Positions 9,168-18,219 of a DNA stretch of 64,000 bases are shown here, in pieces. Each line of letters begins with the position of its first letter. The first letter of the stretch is position 1. Origin of the DNA: Bacteroidota bacterium (GTDB taxonomy: Bacteria; Bacteroidota; Bacteroidia; AKYH767-A; 2013-40CM-41-45); the NCBI GenBank assembly GCA_016708785.1, contig JADJFC010000004.1:1-64000 (forward strand), read 5' to 3'. A program made the translations under genes and the position numbers. The notes below the pieces were generated by a model. The model did no database searches and had not been told where the DNA came from. It worked only from the letters and a program-made list of their open reading frames with translations.

Positions 9168-9911
9168 CTACAGACTGAGCATGTCTTTCATTGTAAAAAC
9201 TCCTTTTTTTCCTTGTAGCCATTCTGCAGCGGTCAAAGCTCCAATTGCGAATCCTTGTCTGCTTAATGCCTTGTGTACAATCTCAATCTCATCTACATCA
9301 GAAAAATATTTTACGATATGTGTTCCCGGAATTTCATCTTCTCTAGTTGAGAAAATTGGTAGTTCTCCTTCACTTTCAGCACCCATTGTAACACTTTCAT
9401 CAGTTTTATAATTGACCCAATGTTTTATTCTGTCCATCTTTTCTATAACTTGTTCGGCAAGTGAAATTGCCGTTCCACTTGGTGAATCCAATTTTGCCAA
9501 GTGATGACTTTCGTGAATAAGAACTTCATCGTATTGTGGCTGTGAATTCATTAGTTCTGCAAGTTTCTTATTGACTTCAAAAAAGAGATTGACACCTATG
9601 CTATAATTTGATGCATAGAAAAAAGCACCTGATGATTCTTTACAATCTTTGGAAACAGAATCCAACTGGTCAAGCCAGCCTGTAGTTCCACACACAACAG
9701 GAACACCTGCTTTAAAACACTTTCTGATATTTTCAGGTGCAGAATCAGGTTGAGAGAATTCAATTGCTACATCAGCTCCTCTCAGATCGCCTGTATCAAT
9801 GTACTTTGAATTGTTCACATCGACACGAAGAACGATTTGATGTCCTCTTTTCAAAGCAATTTGTTCAATGGTTTTACCCATTTTGCCGTATCCGATCAAT
9901 GCTATTTTCAT
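9168..9911 (-). CDS. dapB: 4-hydroxy-tetrahydrodipicolinate reductase
   Basis: DapB reduces 4-hydroxy-tetrahydrodipicolinate with NAD(P)H in lysine and diaminopimelate synthesis. The 247-residue protein has the nucleotide-binding GYGKMG (residues 7-12), VVCGTTGWL, FYASNYSIGVNLF (98-110), and the catalytic signature EXHHXXKXDXPSGTA (E134 to A148). This matches the family in order and length. It lies between DUF5683 and lepB, the usual position in Bacteroidota, and is probably co-transcribed with them. Confidence 0.93.
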   Translation of the reverse strand: MKIALIGYGKMGKTIEQIALKRGHQIVLRVDVNNSKYIDTGDLRGADVAIEFSQPDSAPENIRKCFKAGVPVVCGTTGWLDQLDSVSKDCKESSGAFFYASNYSIGVNLFFEVNKKLAELMNSQPQYDEVLIHESHHLAKLDSPSGTAISLAEQVIEKMDRIKHWVNYKTDESVTMGAESEGELPIFSTREDEIPGTHIVKYFSDVDEIEIVHKALSRQGFAIGALTAAEWLQGKKGVFTMKDMLSL

Positions 9912-9947
9912 ATCTGTCTAATTTTATACTGTTCGGTCAATTTAATT

Positions 9948-10505
9948 CTATCTGAATGTAAAGGTAAGTTGTAATCCCGGTTTCATCTGCTGACCCGGAG
10001 ATTGAAATAGAGTCGGTGCGGTATGCATTGAAAGATTGTCACTGACATCAAAGTCCAGCAATTGCGAATCGACATAAGCATCAATGATATTCAATGTATA
10101 AAGTACACCCGCAAGAATATATGACAAGTCACGGTTTCGTCTATAGTAGTCTTTTCTGACTGTAAGATCCTGATCGCTTAATGTTGGAAATTCATCGACA
10201 GTATTTGTATCAGCGTCATTTCTGATAACCAATGCCGATTGGTATTTTTTAAACTCTGTATTATTTGTGCGGATGAAATAGTAAAGAGTTCCAAACCCTG
10301 CATAGATGATTGGAACTTTCCAATATTTCTTATTGTAGACTTGTCCTGCCCCCGGAAGAAGAGCAGAATAGAGTGCGGCACGATTGGCGCGCTTTTTCGC
10401 AATATGGCTTAGAGAATCCTTTTGTTCGCCTTGTGCTTTTGAAACAAAAGAGAGCGACAAAAAAATAAAAAATAAAAAAAGAAATCTGTTTAAGAAATAT
10501 TTCAT
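9948..10505 (-). CDS. DUF5683 family protein
   Basis: The 185-residue protein starts with a signal peptide (MKYFLNRFLFLFFIFLSLSF, cleavage likely near SKAQG). The conserved part is AALYSALLPGAGQVYNKKYWK, a short motif also seen in small membrane proteins, followed by a membrane segment (VPIIYAGFGTLYYFI) and a second hydrophobic stretch (LSYILAGVLYTLNIIDAYVD). Its function is not known. It is found next to parB and dapB in many Bacteroidota, which suggests a link to envelope or cell-division processes, but this is only an inference from position. Confidence 0.85.
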   Translation of the reverse strand: MKYFLNRFLFLFFIFLSLSFVSKAQGEQKDSLSHIAKKRANRAALYSALLPGAGQVYNKKYWKVPIIYAGFGTLYYFIRTNNTEFKKYQSALVIRNDADTNTVDEFPTLSDQDLTVRKDYYRRNRDLSYILAGVLYTLNIIDAYVDSQLLDFDVSDNLSMHTAPTLFQSPGQQMKPGLQLTFTFR

Positions 10506-10522
10506 CGGCAGTTTACTGCTGA

Positions 10523-11422
10523 TTAGTAATTAAGTAGTTCCAAAACACGATTCAGATCTTCGTCGTTCGAGAAAGGAATCACAATTTTCCCACTACCGTT
10601 ATTTGCACGTTGAAGTTGGATCTTCGCGCCGAAATGGCTGGTAAGGATATTTTGTATTTTGCTGAATTCAAATGAAAGCTGATCTTTCATTTCTTCCTTT
10701 TTCTTTTTTATCGTTGATTTATTGCCGGTTTCTCTGGCCAATAATTCAACATCGCGAACACTCAGATTCTTGTTCAGGATCTCACGGTAGATGTAAAGTT
10801 GTTTGTCGATATCATCAACTCCGAGTATCGCTCGCGCATGTCCCATTGATATTTTGCCATCACGAACGGATGCTTGAATATCGGGTGGAAGTTTAAGTAA
10901 ACGTAAAAAATTAGTGACCGTACTGCGATTTTTACCAAGACGTTCACTGAGTTCTTCCTGAGTTAATCCGCATTCATCGATCAAACGTTTGTAACTCAAT
11001 GCAACTTCCAATGAATTCAGATCCTGACGCTGGATATTTTCAACGATAGCCATTTCCAGCATTCCCTGGTCATTTGCTACGCGGATATATGCAGGAATGG
11101 TTTTCAATCCACCAAGCTTTGATGCCTTATAACGTCGCTCACCGGAAATGATCTGGTATTTATCGTAGCCAAGTTTACGTACAGTGATCGGTTGGATAAT
11201 CCCTTGCTCCTTGATAGAAGCGGCAAGTTCACCCAATGCAGTATCATCAAAATCAACACGAGGCTGAAATGGATTTGGTTCGATCTGCTCTAATGGAATT
11301 TGTGCAATAGAGCCTACGACGCCACCGGTTGCGGCAGGACTTAAATTTGATGTTACGTCAGTATCGTTGCTCTCTAACAATGCACTTAACCCTTTGCCGA
11401 GTGCGCTTTTCTTAATTGTCAT
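10523..11422 (-). CDS. parB: Chromosome-partitioning protein ParB
   Basis: ParB binds parS sites and CTP and works with ParA to segregate the origin region. The 299-residue protein begins MTIKKSALGKGLSALLE, followed by the nuclease-like CTP domain (IEPNPFQPRVDFDD, IQPITVRKLG, ISGERRYKAS) at residues 40-110. The helix-turn-helix (LTQEELSERLGKNRSTVTNFLRLL) lies near 150-180, and a C-terminal dimer domain follows. The GERR motif typical of CTP-binding ParB is present. Its start overlaps the end of parA by about 11 bases, so translation is probably coupled. Confidence 0.93.
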   Translation of the reverse strand: MTIKKSALGKGLSALLESNDTDVTSNLSPAATGGVVGSIAQIPLEQIEPNPFQPRVDFDDTALGELAASIKEQGIIQPITVRKLGYDKYQIISGERRYKASKLGGLKTIPAYIRVANDQGMLEMAIVENIQRQDLNSLEVALSYKRLIDECGLTQEELSERLGKNRSTVTNFLRLLKLPPDIQASVRDGKISMGHARAILGVDDIDKQLYIYREILNKNLSVRDVELLARETGNKSTIKKKKEEMKDQLSFEFSKIQNILTSHFGAKIQLQRANNGSGKIVIPFSNDEDLNRVLELLNY

Positions 11423-12228
11423 CAGTTACAGCAATTTTTTTGTCAGCTTCTTTGATCTTCGTCAGATTATTTTTCTGAAGGATCTCTCGAGCAAGATTTA
11501 AATAATTTACAGAGCCTTTACTGGTGGCATCATGCATAATAATGGTTTGCCCGAAACTTGGAGCTTCACCTAATTTTGTATTTCTCTGAATGATCGTATC
11601 GAAAACCATTTGCTGGAAGTGAGTTTTCACTTCTTCAACAACCTGATTCGATAATCTCAAACGACTATCGTACATGGTAAGAAGAATTCCTTCGATTGCC
11701 AGTTCAGCATTCAAACGACTTTGGACGATCTTAATTGTGTTCAAGTAGTTTTCCCAATCCTTCCAATGCAAAATATTCACACTGTACAGGAATGATAACA
11801 GAGTCTGCTGCAGTAAGTGCATTGATCGTTACCAAGCCAAGAGAAGGGGAGCAGTCGATGATAATGAAATCGTATTCTCCACTGATCTTTTCAAGAACGT
11901 CTTTCATTTTCCGCTCGCGTTGCGGAAGATTGATCATTTCGATCTCTGCACCGACAAGGTCGATGTGTGATGGTAAAAGAAAAAGATTTGGAGTTTCTGT
12001 TTTCAGGATAATATCTTTCGGGTCCGCTTCATTGATGATGCATTCGTAGATACTGGTCTTGATTGTACGCGGATCAAATCCTACACCGGAAGTCGCATTT
12101 GCTTGCGGATCGCTATCGATCAATAGCGTCTTATATTCCAACACGGCCAGACTGGCAGCAAGATTCATTGCTGTCGTCGTTTTTCCAACTCCACCTTTTT
12201 GATTAGCAATTGCTATGATTTTTCCCAT
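11412..12228 (-). CDS. parA: Chromosome-partitioning ATPase ParA, one frameshift
   Basis: ParA is the Walker-type ATPase that positions ParB-parS complexes. From an ATG at 12228 the protein reads MGKIIAIANQKGGVGKTTTA, with the deviant Walker A motif at residues 11-18. It continues with LLIDSDPQANAT and FIIIDCSPSLGLVTINAL. The frame ends early after EGLGKLL near 11755. The other frame resumes directly with NTIKIVQSRLN and runs to 11412, giving the usual 260-270 residues. One extra base in CTTGAACACAATT explains the break. Since parA is widely conserved, this may be a sequence error. It starts 21 bases after the metallo-hydrolase stop. Confidence 0.85.
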
Positions 12229-12248
12229 AGGATTTATTTTTTCGATGT

Positions 12249-12929
12249 TCAAATTTCTCTTGTTTCACCAACGGATAAAAGAAACAATTCTTTTCCGTGG
12301 TGTTCAAATTTTTGTTTCGCCTCTTTTGAATCAATTTTAATTTCATCAACAGTGTCGTAATGCATTCCAATGATCTTGTCGCATTTCACAAAATCAGAAG
12401 CGATAACGGCATTGTCAATTCCCATTGTGTAATTGTTCCCGATCGGTAAGAAAGCATAATGCATTTTTTTAAAATCACCTATCAACTTCATGTCCAGATG
12501 CAATGCTGTATCGCCTGCATAATAGAAATTGATCTGATCAGTCTCGATCAAAAATCCCATCGGATTTCCTCCATATGTGCCATCCGGCAATGAACTGGAG
12601 TGAACCGCATTCACGCATTTGATCTTTCCAAAATCAAAGATCCAATGACCACCAATATTCATTGCATGGGTATTGGTAATACCTTGTTTTTTCACCCATT
12701 CAATGATCTCAAAATTAGATATCACGACAGCATTCGTTTGATTTGCTAACTCAATCAAATCAGCAGTGTGGTCCAAATGCCCATGTGTAACCAGAATGTA
12801 ATCAGCCTTGATCGATTTTAGATCGACAGAAGCTGCAAGCGGGTTAGGCCGGATGAATGGATCAAATAAGATTCGTTTCCCGCCTATTTCAACTAAAAAG
12901 CAAGAATGACCGTAATAAGTTAGTATCAT
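12249..12929 (-). CDS. Metal-dependent hydrolase, UPF0173/metallo-beta-lactamase fold
   Basis: The 226-residue protein has the metallo-beta-lactamase fold: YYGHSCFLVEIGGKRILFDP at the N-terminus and the metal motif THGHLDHTAD (HxHxDH, near residues 49-54). NAVHSSSLPDG supplies a further His, and YAGDTALHLDM the bridging Asp. This matches the UPF0173 metal-dependent hydrolases. The substrate is unknown. It is the first gene of the run leading into parA and parB. Upstream of its start is the 45-bp inverted repeat region. Confidence 0.87.
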   Translation of the reverse strand: MILTYYGHSCFLVEIGGKRILFDPFIRPNPLAASVDLKSIKADYILVTHGHLDHTADLIELANQTNAVVISNFEIIEWVKKQGITNTHAMNIGGHWIFDFGKIKCVNAVHSSSLPDGTYGGNPMGFLIETDQINFYYAGDTALHLDMKLIGDFKKMHYAFLPIGNNYTMGIDNAVIASDFVKCDKIIGMHYDTVDEIKIDSKEAKQKFEHHGKELFLLSVGETREI

Positions 12930-12998
12930 AATTTAGTTCACAAAGTGCAAAAATAAGCGATTTATCCGCTTGTAGGGGTCTAAAGTTACAAACAAATT

Positions 12999-13098
12999 TT
13001 CTGCGGTTTTTCTGCGTATTCTGCGCAATTCTGCGGGAAAAAACACACAGTAATTTTTTCCCGCAGAATTGCGCAGAATACGCAGAAAAACCGCGGAA
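12999..13098. repeat. 45-bp inverted repeat with 10-nt loop, CTGCG-rich
   Basis: The left arm (12999-13043) and the right arm (13054-13098) are reverse complements at 44 of 45 positions; the loop is CACACAGTAA. Each arm repeats the words TCTGCG and GCGCAATTCTGCGGG. A single arm of the same kind lies at 1797-1838. The rest of 12930-13288 has no gene I would support; it holds this element and the PUR-gene promoter. Confidence 0.85.
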
Positions 13099-13223
13099 TT
13101 GTTTTTTCACAGATCTCCTTCTTGAAATTTTGATAAACTGATGAAATCTAAGCGTATATCTGTGTTTTGTTAAATGCTTTTTCTGCAGACCCTCAAATAG
13201 CAATGATTTAATTTCGAACGTAT

Positions 13224-13253
13224 TTTGCACATTTAAATAATTTTCTATTTTTG
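13224..13253 (+). promoter_or_regulatory. Bacteroidota-type promoter of the PUR-family gene
   Basis: TTTG at 13224-13227 is followed after 18 nt by TATTTTTG at 13246-13253, both matching the consensus. The start would lie about 28-30 nt before the ATG at 13289. Confidence 0.6.
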
Positions 13254-13288
13254 TCACGTTCCAATACTAACAAATCCTAATAAGCTAT

Positions 13289-13672
13289 ATGTCAGAGCAA
13301 AATAATCAACGTGAAGAGGTTTTTTCAAAATCAGTGAGAGCGGGAAAACGAACGTACTTTTTCGATGTAAAAAGTACGAAAGCGAATGACTACTATCTTA
13401 CAATAACGGAGAGCAAGAAACGAATCGGCAACGATGGAACTCCATTCTACGAAAAGCATAAGATCTTCCTATACCGCGAAGACTTCGAAAAATTCATGGA
13501 CGGCATGAATGAAGCTTTTGAAAAAGTACACTCAATCAAAGGCGATGAACCGGTGAGTTATTCGCACAATAATTACGAGAATGGATCTGAAAATAGTTCC
13601 GATGATTCATCAACTCCTGAACAAAATTCAAATTCATATAGCGATGTGAATTTTGATGATCTGGGGAAATAA
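13289..13672 (+). CDS. PUR family DNA/RNA-binding protein (DUF3276)
   Basis: The 127-residue protein matches the DUF3276/PUR-alpha-like family found throughout Bacteroidota. The folded part is residues 8-90: VFSKSVRAGKRTYFFDVKST, YLTITESKKR, and HKIFLYREDFEKFMDGM. The C-terminal 40 residues are an acidic, Ser/Asn-rich tail that is probably disordered. Members of the family bind single-stranded nucleic acid in studied cases; the role here is inferred from the family. It is a single-gene unit, with a promoter at 13224-13253 and a hairpin after it. Confidence 0.9.
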   Translation: MSEQNNQREEVFSKSVRAGKRTYFFDVKSTKANDYYLTITESKKRIGNDGTPFYEKHKIFLYREDFEKFMDGMNEAFEKVHSIKGDEPVSYSHNNYENGSENSSDDSSTPEQNSNSYSDVNFDDLGK

Positions 13673-13703
13673 GATTTGTAAATTGGTTTAAAGAGTTTCA
13701 ATC

Positions 13704-13750
13704 GTTTAAGGGGTTTAAGGTGTTTCGAAAGCACCTTAAGCCCCTTAACC
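13704..13750. terminator. Long hairpin made of TTAAGGGG repeats between PUR gene and uvrA
   Basis: Left arm GTTTAAGGGGTTTAAGGTG and right arm CACCTTAAGCCCCTTAAC pair over about 20 bp with two wobbles and a short TTCGAAAG loop. The following 13751-13795 continues with CCTTTAACCC-type words. It lies between two convergent genes, so it may stop transcription; it lacks a long T run. Confidence 0.5.
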
Positions 13751-13788
13751 TTTTAATCTCCTTTAACCCTTTATACCCCTTAATGCCC

Positions 13789-16737
13789 TTAAACCTTCCT
13801 CACATCCATCGAAGCAAACTTCTCTTTCAAATACTCCCCGGTATACGACTCCTTACATTTAGAAAGATCCTCAGGCGTTCCTTCGAAAACAATATTTCCG
13901 CCTTCTTCGCCGCCTTCAGGCCCTAGGTCAATTGCCCAGTCTGCACATTTGATGACTTCTGAATTGTGTTCGATGACGAGAATTGTATTTCCTTGATCGA
14001 GTAACATGTCGAATGCTTTCAACAATTTTTTAATGTCGTGGAAATGTAATCCTGTTGTCGGTTCGTCGAAGATGAATAGGGTGTGGGTGTGACTGTTTCC
14101 TTTTTGTAAGAATGATGCAAGCTTGATTCGTTGTGCTTCGCCACCTGATAATGTACTGGATGATTGTCCTAAGCGAACATATCCTAATCCTACATCAGCA
14201 AGTGGTTTCAATTTCGCTGCGATCTTTGCATCGTTGCCAAATGATTTAATAGGCGAACTGAAAAAGTCTATTGCTTCGTCAACTGTCATGTTCAGTATGT
14301 CTGCAATGTTTGATCCTCTGTATTCAACGTCCAAGATCTCTTGCTTGAAACGTTTTCCATGACAACTTTCGCAAAGCAAATGAATGTCAGCCATGAATTG
14401 CATTTCAATCGTTACTTCGCCTTCACCTTCACATACATCGCATCGTCCGCCTTCTACGTTGAAAGAAAAATGACTTGGCTTGTATTTCCTCGAACGAGAG
14501 AGTGGAAGGTCAGAGTATAATGCTCTGATCTCATCGTATGCTTTTACATACGTGACAGGATTTGATCGTGAAGATTTTCCAATTGGATTCTGATCGACGA
14601 ACTCTACTGCTGAAAGTTTGCTGTAGTCGCCACTGATCTTATCGAATGCTCCTGTCTGCTCGCCGTAGCCGCCGTGAATTTTTTTCAGCGCCGGATAAAT
14701 TACTTTTTTTACTAACGATGTTTTTCCGCTTCCGCTGACACCGGTCACGACTGTCATTACACCAAGAGGAATTTTTACGCTGATGTTCTTAAGATTATTT
14801 TCGCGAGCTCCTTTAATTCGGAATGAACTTGTAGAAACTCGGCGTTTGTATGGTAATGGAATTGTTTCTTTTCCACTCAAATATTTTCCTGTATAGCCTT
14901 TGTCGTCTTTTAATATTTCTTCAAACGTTCCCTGGAAAATTAATTCGCCACCGTTTCTTCCTGCATCAGGACCAATATCGATCAACTGATCTGCTGCTTT
15001 CATGATCTCTTCTTCATGCTCGACAATGATCAATGTATTTCCAATGTCGCGAAGTGATTTCAAAACTTTGATCAATCGAACGGTATCTTTCGGATGAAGT
15101 CCAATGCTTGGCTCATCAAGAATGTACATCGATCCAACTAAACTACTTCCTAACGATGTAGCCAAATTGATCCGCTGTGATTCTCCACCTGATAATGTAT
15201 TCGACAAACGATTCATAGTAAGATATCCTAAACCAACATCACTTAAAAACTGCAAACGATTTGTGATCTCAACTAAAATTCGTTTTGCAACCTTTGTTTC
15301 ATATTCATTCAATTTAAGTTCAGCAAAGAATTTACTGCTTTGACTCACGGGCATTAGTACAACATCGGTAATAGATTTTCCGCCGACTTTTACAAAGTTC
15401 GCATCCTGACGAAGTCGTGTTCCTCTGCACTCCGGACAAAGTGTTTTTCCGCGATAGCGAGATAGCATTACACGATATTGAATTTTGTACGTCTGCGTTT
15501 CCAGCCATTTGAAAAATTCATTCAATCCGGTGAAATAGGAATTGCCTGTCCAGAGAAGTTGCTTTTCTTCCTGCGTCAATTGATAAACCGGACGATGAAT
15601 CGGAAAATCGAATTTGTATGCTTTCTTGATGAGTGCTTCATTCCATTCTTTCATCTTCTCTCCACGCCAGCAAACAATTGCACTTTCGTAAACAGAAAGA
15701 GATTTATCAGGAATAACAAGATCTTCATCGATACCAATGATAGAGCCAAAGCCTTCACAACGTTTACATGCACCATAAGGATTGTTGAAACTAAATAATT
15801 GTGTGCTTGGTTCTTCGAATGTCATTCCATCCGCTTCAAATTTATTGTTGAATGGAACGGCAATATTTTTTGTGGCGTCAGGAAGTAAAACAGAACATTC
15901 ACCATGTCCTTCAAAGAAAGCAGTCTGAATGGAATCGCTCATTCGCGATAAATTTCCTTCGTCGTCGACACTTGTTACGCTTAATCTATCAATTACAATT
16001 TGAATTGCAGAAACAACAGGAACATCATGAATTGAAAATTCAGGTTCTGCAGCTTTTTTCTTTTTTGCAGGTTTTGTTTTTTCTTTTCCAACAACAGAAG
16101 AGCCGCTAATACTTTTTAATAGCTTTTCATGATCTTTACTCAGAAGATCTTCAATCTTGTAAATTGTATCTGCAACACTAACTCTAACAAACCCTTTTTG
16201 CACAAGGATGTTTAGTTCTTCTTCAATTGTACGACCGGGATGCAAGTAAAGAGGAGCAAGGATGTAAAGTTTCGTGCCTTCACTAAGTGATTGGATGTAT
16301 TTTACTACATCTTCAACCGTATGTCTCTTTACAGGCTTTCCGGAAATAGGAGAAATTGTTTGCCCAACTCTTGCAAACAGCAATTTTAAATAATCGTAAA
16401 TTTCTGTAGAAGTTCCGACTGTTGACCTCGGATTTCGGGTGTTTACTTTTTGTTCGATTGCAACAGCAGGGGAGATGCCTTTAATATAATCGACATCGGG
16501 CTTGTCCATTCGACCAATGAATTGTCGTGCATAACTGCTCAAGCTTTCTACATATCGTCGTTGACCTTCTGCATATAATGTATCAAATGCCAGCGATGAT
16601 TTTCCTGAACCTGATAGGCCTGTAATGACAATGAACTTATTTCGGGGAATAGCAACGTCAATATTCTTTAAATTATGGACACGAGCACCTTTAATAATAA
16701 TGAAGTGGCGAGCGTCTAATTGATCAATGTTTTGCAT
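13789..16737 (-). CDS. uvrA: Excinuclease ABC subunit A
   Basis: UvrA finds bulky DNA lesions and loads UvrB in nucleotide excision repair. The protein has two ABC ATPase halves: Walker A GLSGSGKSS (residues 40-48), signature NTLSGGESQRINLATSL, then second-half Walker A GVSGSGKTS and signature STLSGGEAQRIKLASF. Zinc ligands are visible in CKRCEGFG, CPECRGTR, CDVCEGEGE and CESCHGKR. In the first zinc module the usual CPxCG is replaced by SPISGKPV, as I recall for other Bacteroidota UvrA. I place the start at 16737, because the TACCTTTG box at 16756-16763 would put the transcript start after the next upstream ATG (16758). Length 982 residues. Confidence 0.93.
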   Translation of the reverse strand: MQNIDQLDARHFIIIKGARVHNLKNIDVAIPRNKFIVITGLSGSGKSSLAFDTLYAEGQRRYVESLSSYARQFIGRMDKPDVDYIKGISPAVAIEQKVNTRNPRSTVGTSTEIYDYLKLLFARVGQTISPISGKPVKRHTVEDVVKYIQSLSEGTKLYILAPLYLHPGRTIEEELNILVQKGFVRVSVADTIYKIEDLLSKDHEKLLKSISGSSVVGKEKTKPAKKKKAAEPEFSIHDVPVVSAIQIVIDRLSVTSVDDEGNLSRMSDSIQTAFFEGHGECSVLLPDATKNIAVPFNNKFEADGMTFEEPSTQLFSFNNPYGACKRCEGFGSIIGIDEDLVIPDKSLSVYESAIVCWRGEKMKEWNEALIKKAYKFDFPIHRPVYQLTQEEKQLLWTGNSYFTGLNEFFKWLETQTYKIQYRVMLSRYRGKTLCPECRGTRLRQDANFVKVGGKSITDVVLMPVSQSSKFFAELKLNEYETKVAKRILVEITNRLQFLSDVGLGYLTMNRLSNTLSGGESQRINLATSLGSSLVGSMYILDEPSIGLHPKDTVRLIKVLKSLRDIGNTLIIVEHEEEIMKAADQLIDIGPDAGRNGGELIFQGTFEEILKDDKGYTGKYLSGKETIPLPYKRRVSTSSFRIKGARENNLKNISVKIPLGVMTVVTGVSGSGKTSLVKKVIYPALKKIHGGYGEQTGAFDKISGDYSKLSAVEFVDQNPIGKSSRSNPVTYVKAYDEIRALYSDLPLSRSRKYKPSHFSFNVEGGRCDVCEGEGEVTIEMQFMADIHLLCESCHGKRFKQEILDVEYRGSNIADILNMTVDEAIDFFSSPIKSFGNDAKIAAKLKPLADVGLGYVRLGQSSSTLSGGEAQRIKLASFLQKGNSHTHTLFIFDEPTTGLHFHDIKKLLKAFDMLLDQGNTILVIEHNSEVIKCADWAIDLGPEGGEEGGNIVFEGTPEDLSKCKESYTGEYLKEKFASMDVRKV

Positions 16738-16755
16738 AGAAATTTCGAGAGTTTG

Positions 16756-16763
16756 CAAAGGTA
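16756..16763 (-). promoter_or_regulatory. -7 box of uvrA (TACCTTTG)
   Basis: TACCTTTG on the minus strand fits TAnnTTTG. Transcription should start near 16750, which leaves the ATG at 16737 as the first usable start. No clear -33 box; TTCG is present at about the right place. Confidence 0.5.
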
Positions 16764-16967
16764 CTTAATATAATGATTGCGAATTTATCTGCGCCTTCAT
16801 CAGCGCAATGGGCGGGAGATTCGGATTCGGGATTTCGGACTAAGTTCGAGCAAAACCCGTAATCCAAAAGATCAATTGTAAATAGGTAATTTCAGGCCTT
16901 TTTGCCGAAATCTTTCAGGAATTGTTGATAACTGTAAGGTCGCCCGAAAGATTTCCTAAACTTTTTC

Positions 16968-16998
16968 TTGCTTTTATCGATTTCAGTATATATATTTG
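16968..16998 (+). promoter_or_regulatory. Promoter of the ECF sigma factor gene
   Basis: TTG at 16968-16970 and TATATTTG at 16991-16998 are 20 nt apart and fit the Bacteroidota consensus well. The leader before the ATG at 17124 would be about 120 nt, long enough for regulation, but I see no clear structure in it. The rest of 16759-17123 holds no gene. Confidence 0.6.
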
Positions 16999-17123
16999 TT
17001 CTATACCAATGCAGAAGCCATTTCTGCGAAGTCCAACAAACAGTATCACTTTTTTAAAAACAGGAGGAAAAACATAGCTAAAAATCTACTTTAAGAATTT
17101 AATCTTATTAAAGCAGAACAGCT

Positions 17124-17711
17124 ATGACAAAACTCACAGTGATGGACGATAAGGACCTTGTGCGTCTTTATCAAAATGGTAACCAAGAAGCGATAACAGA
17201 ATTAGTCAACCGTTACAAGCAACGGATTTTCTCGACTATCTATTTCCTTGTCAAAAACCAAGAGATGGCAGAAGATCTTTTCCAGGAGACATTTATTAAG
17301 ATCATTACCAGTTTGCGTAAGAACCATTACAGTGAGCAAGGGAAGTTTTTGCCTTGGGCTTTAAGAATTGCGCATAATCTTGTGATCGATCATTTCCGTA
17401 AGGAGAAATTGATGCCCTTACAACACGACTCAGAAGAGTATAGTGTATTTGATGTAATTCCGGCTAATAGTCGTAATGCGGCAGATCAGATGATCTACGA
17501 TGAGAAAATTGCTACGGTAAGAAGTCTGTTAGACAAATTACCGCATGAGCAAAGAGAAGTTGTTATTCTTCGTCATTATGCCGGTCTTTCGTTCAAAGAA
17601 ATCTCTAAAATGCTGGATATCAACATTAACACAGCGTTAGGACGTATGCACTATGCTATCCTGAAAATGCGTGAAATGGTGGAAGGCAGCCCGATTTCAT
17701 TAAAAGATTAA
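17124..17711 (+). CDS. ECF-type RNA polymerase sigma factor
   Basis: The 195-residue protein has both ECF domains. Region 2 covers about residues 25-95 (LVNRYKQRIFSTIYFLV, AEDLFQETFIKII, LPWALRIAHNLVIDHFRK). Region 4 covers about 125-185 (LPHEQREVVILRHYAGLSF, EISKMLDININTALGRMHYA). ECF factors direct polymerase to a small set of promoters, usually under an anti-sigma protein. The next gene encodes a 69-residue protein that may fill that role. It has its own housekeeping-type promoter. Confidence 0.92.
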   Translation: MTKLTVMDDKDLVRLYQNGNQEAITELVNRYKQRIFSTIYFLVKNQEMAEDLFQETFIKIITSLRKNHYSEQGKFLPWALRIAHNLVIDHFRKEKLMPLQHDSEEYSVFDVIPANSRNAADQMIYDEKIATVRSLLDKLPHEQREVVILRHYAGLSFKEISKMLDININTALGRMHYAILKMREMVEGSPISLKD

Positions 17712-17778
17712 AAAAAGTTTGTCCGGATAAAATAAGCAGGAATTGGTAGCGTTCTGACTATATCTAAAATGATATAGC

Positions 17779-17988
17779 ATGATAAAAACTACTACTTATT
17801 CAGACTTAATTAACTACGCATACAATGAGCATGGGCTCATTGATGGTGATCGCACGCAACGTGCAATTGACGGTGACCCAAATTTGAAGAGTGAGTATGA
17901 CGAAATTTTTGTAGTCATGAACACATTAGATTCTGCTGCACCGCAAGTACCGGACAGATGCATAGAAAAGATCCTTCAGTTCTGCTAA
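17779..17988 (+). CDS. Small protein downstream of the sigma factor, possible regulator
   Basis: The 69-residue protein has no membrane segment. It has an N-terminal LINYAYNEHGLIDGDRTQRAI stretch and an acidic middle, and ends CIEKILQFC with two cysteines. The pattern (short helical N-terminus, then a count of Asp/Glu, then helix) resembles the cytoplasmic part of anti-sigma factors such as those with a zinc-finger-like first domain, but the HxxxCxxC motif is missing. It starts 67 bases after the sigma gene and precedes a terminator, so both are likely one transcript. A role as sigma-factor partner is inferred from position only. Confidence 0.6.
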   Translation: MIKTTTYSDLINYAYNEHGLIDGDRTQRAIDGDPNLKSEYDEIFVVMNTLDSAAPQVPDRCIEKILQFC

Positions 17989-18002
17989 AAATAGGAGGCA
18001 AT

Positions 18003-18039
18003 AAAAAAGCCGACTTGTCTATGACGAGTCGGCTTTTTT
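18003..18039 (+). terminator. Terminator of the sigma-factor operon
   Basis: AAAAAAGCCGAC pairs with GTCGGCTTTTTT, with inner pairs continuing toward a small loop, and ends in a T6 run. It starts 15 bases after the stop of the 69-residue gene. Confidence 0.85.
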
Positions 18040-18219
18040 GTTCTCTCTAACCTTTTTTCTGTTCTCAATGCATAGGCAAGTGTGTTTATGAATTATGAGT
18101 GCAATGTATGTCCGCACAGAAGTGATATCAATTTTTTTAGCCCATTACCTTACAGGATTGGGTGAAAGATAGTAGCTGCATGGTAAATCGGTGGGACTGA
18201 ATTGATTTAAGAACTTTTG

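Noticed and set aside
12889..13257. Open frame on the minus strand covering the 45-bp inverted repeat
   Set aside because: It is made of repeat DNA (FRRFSA-like runs), overlaps the hydrolase start and matches no family.
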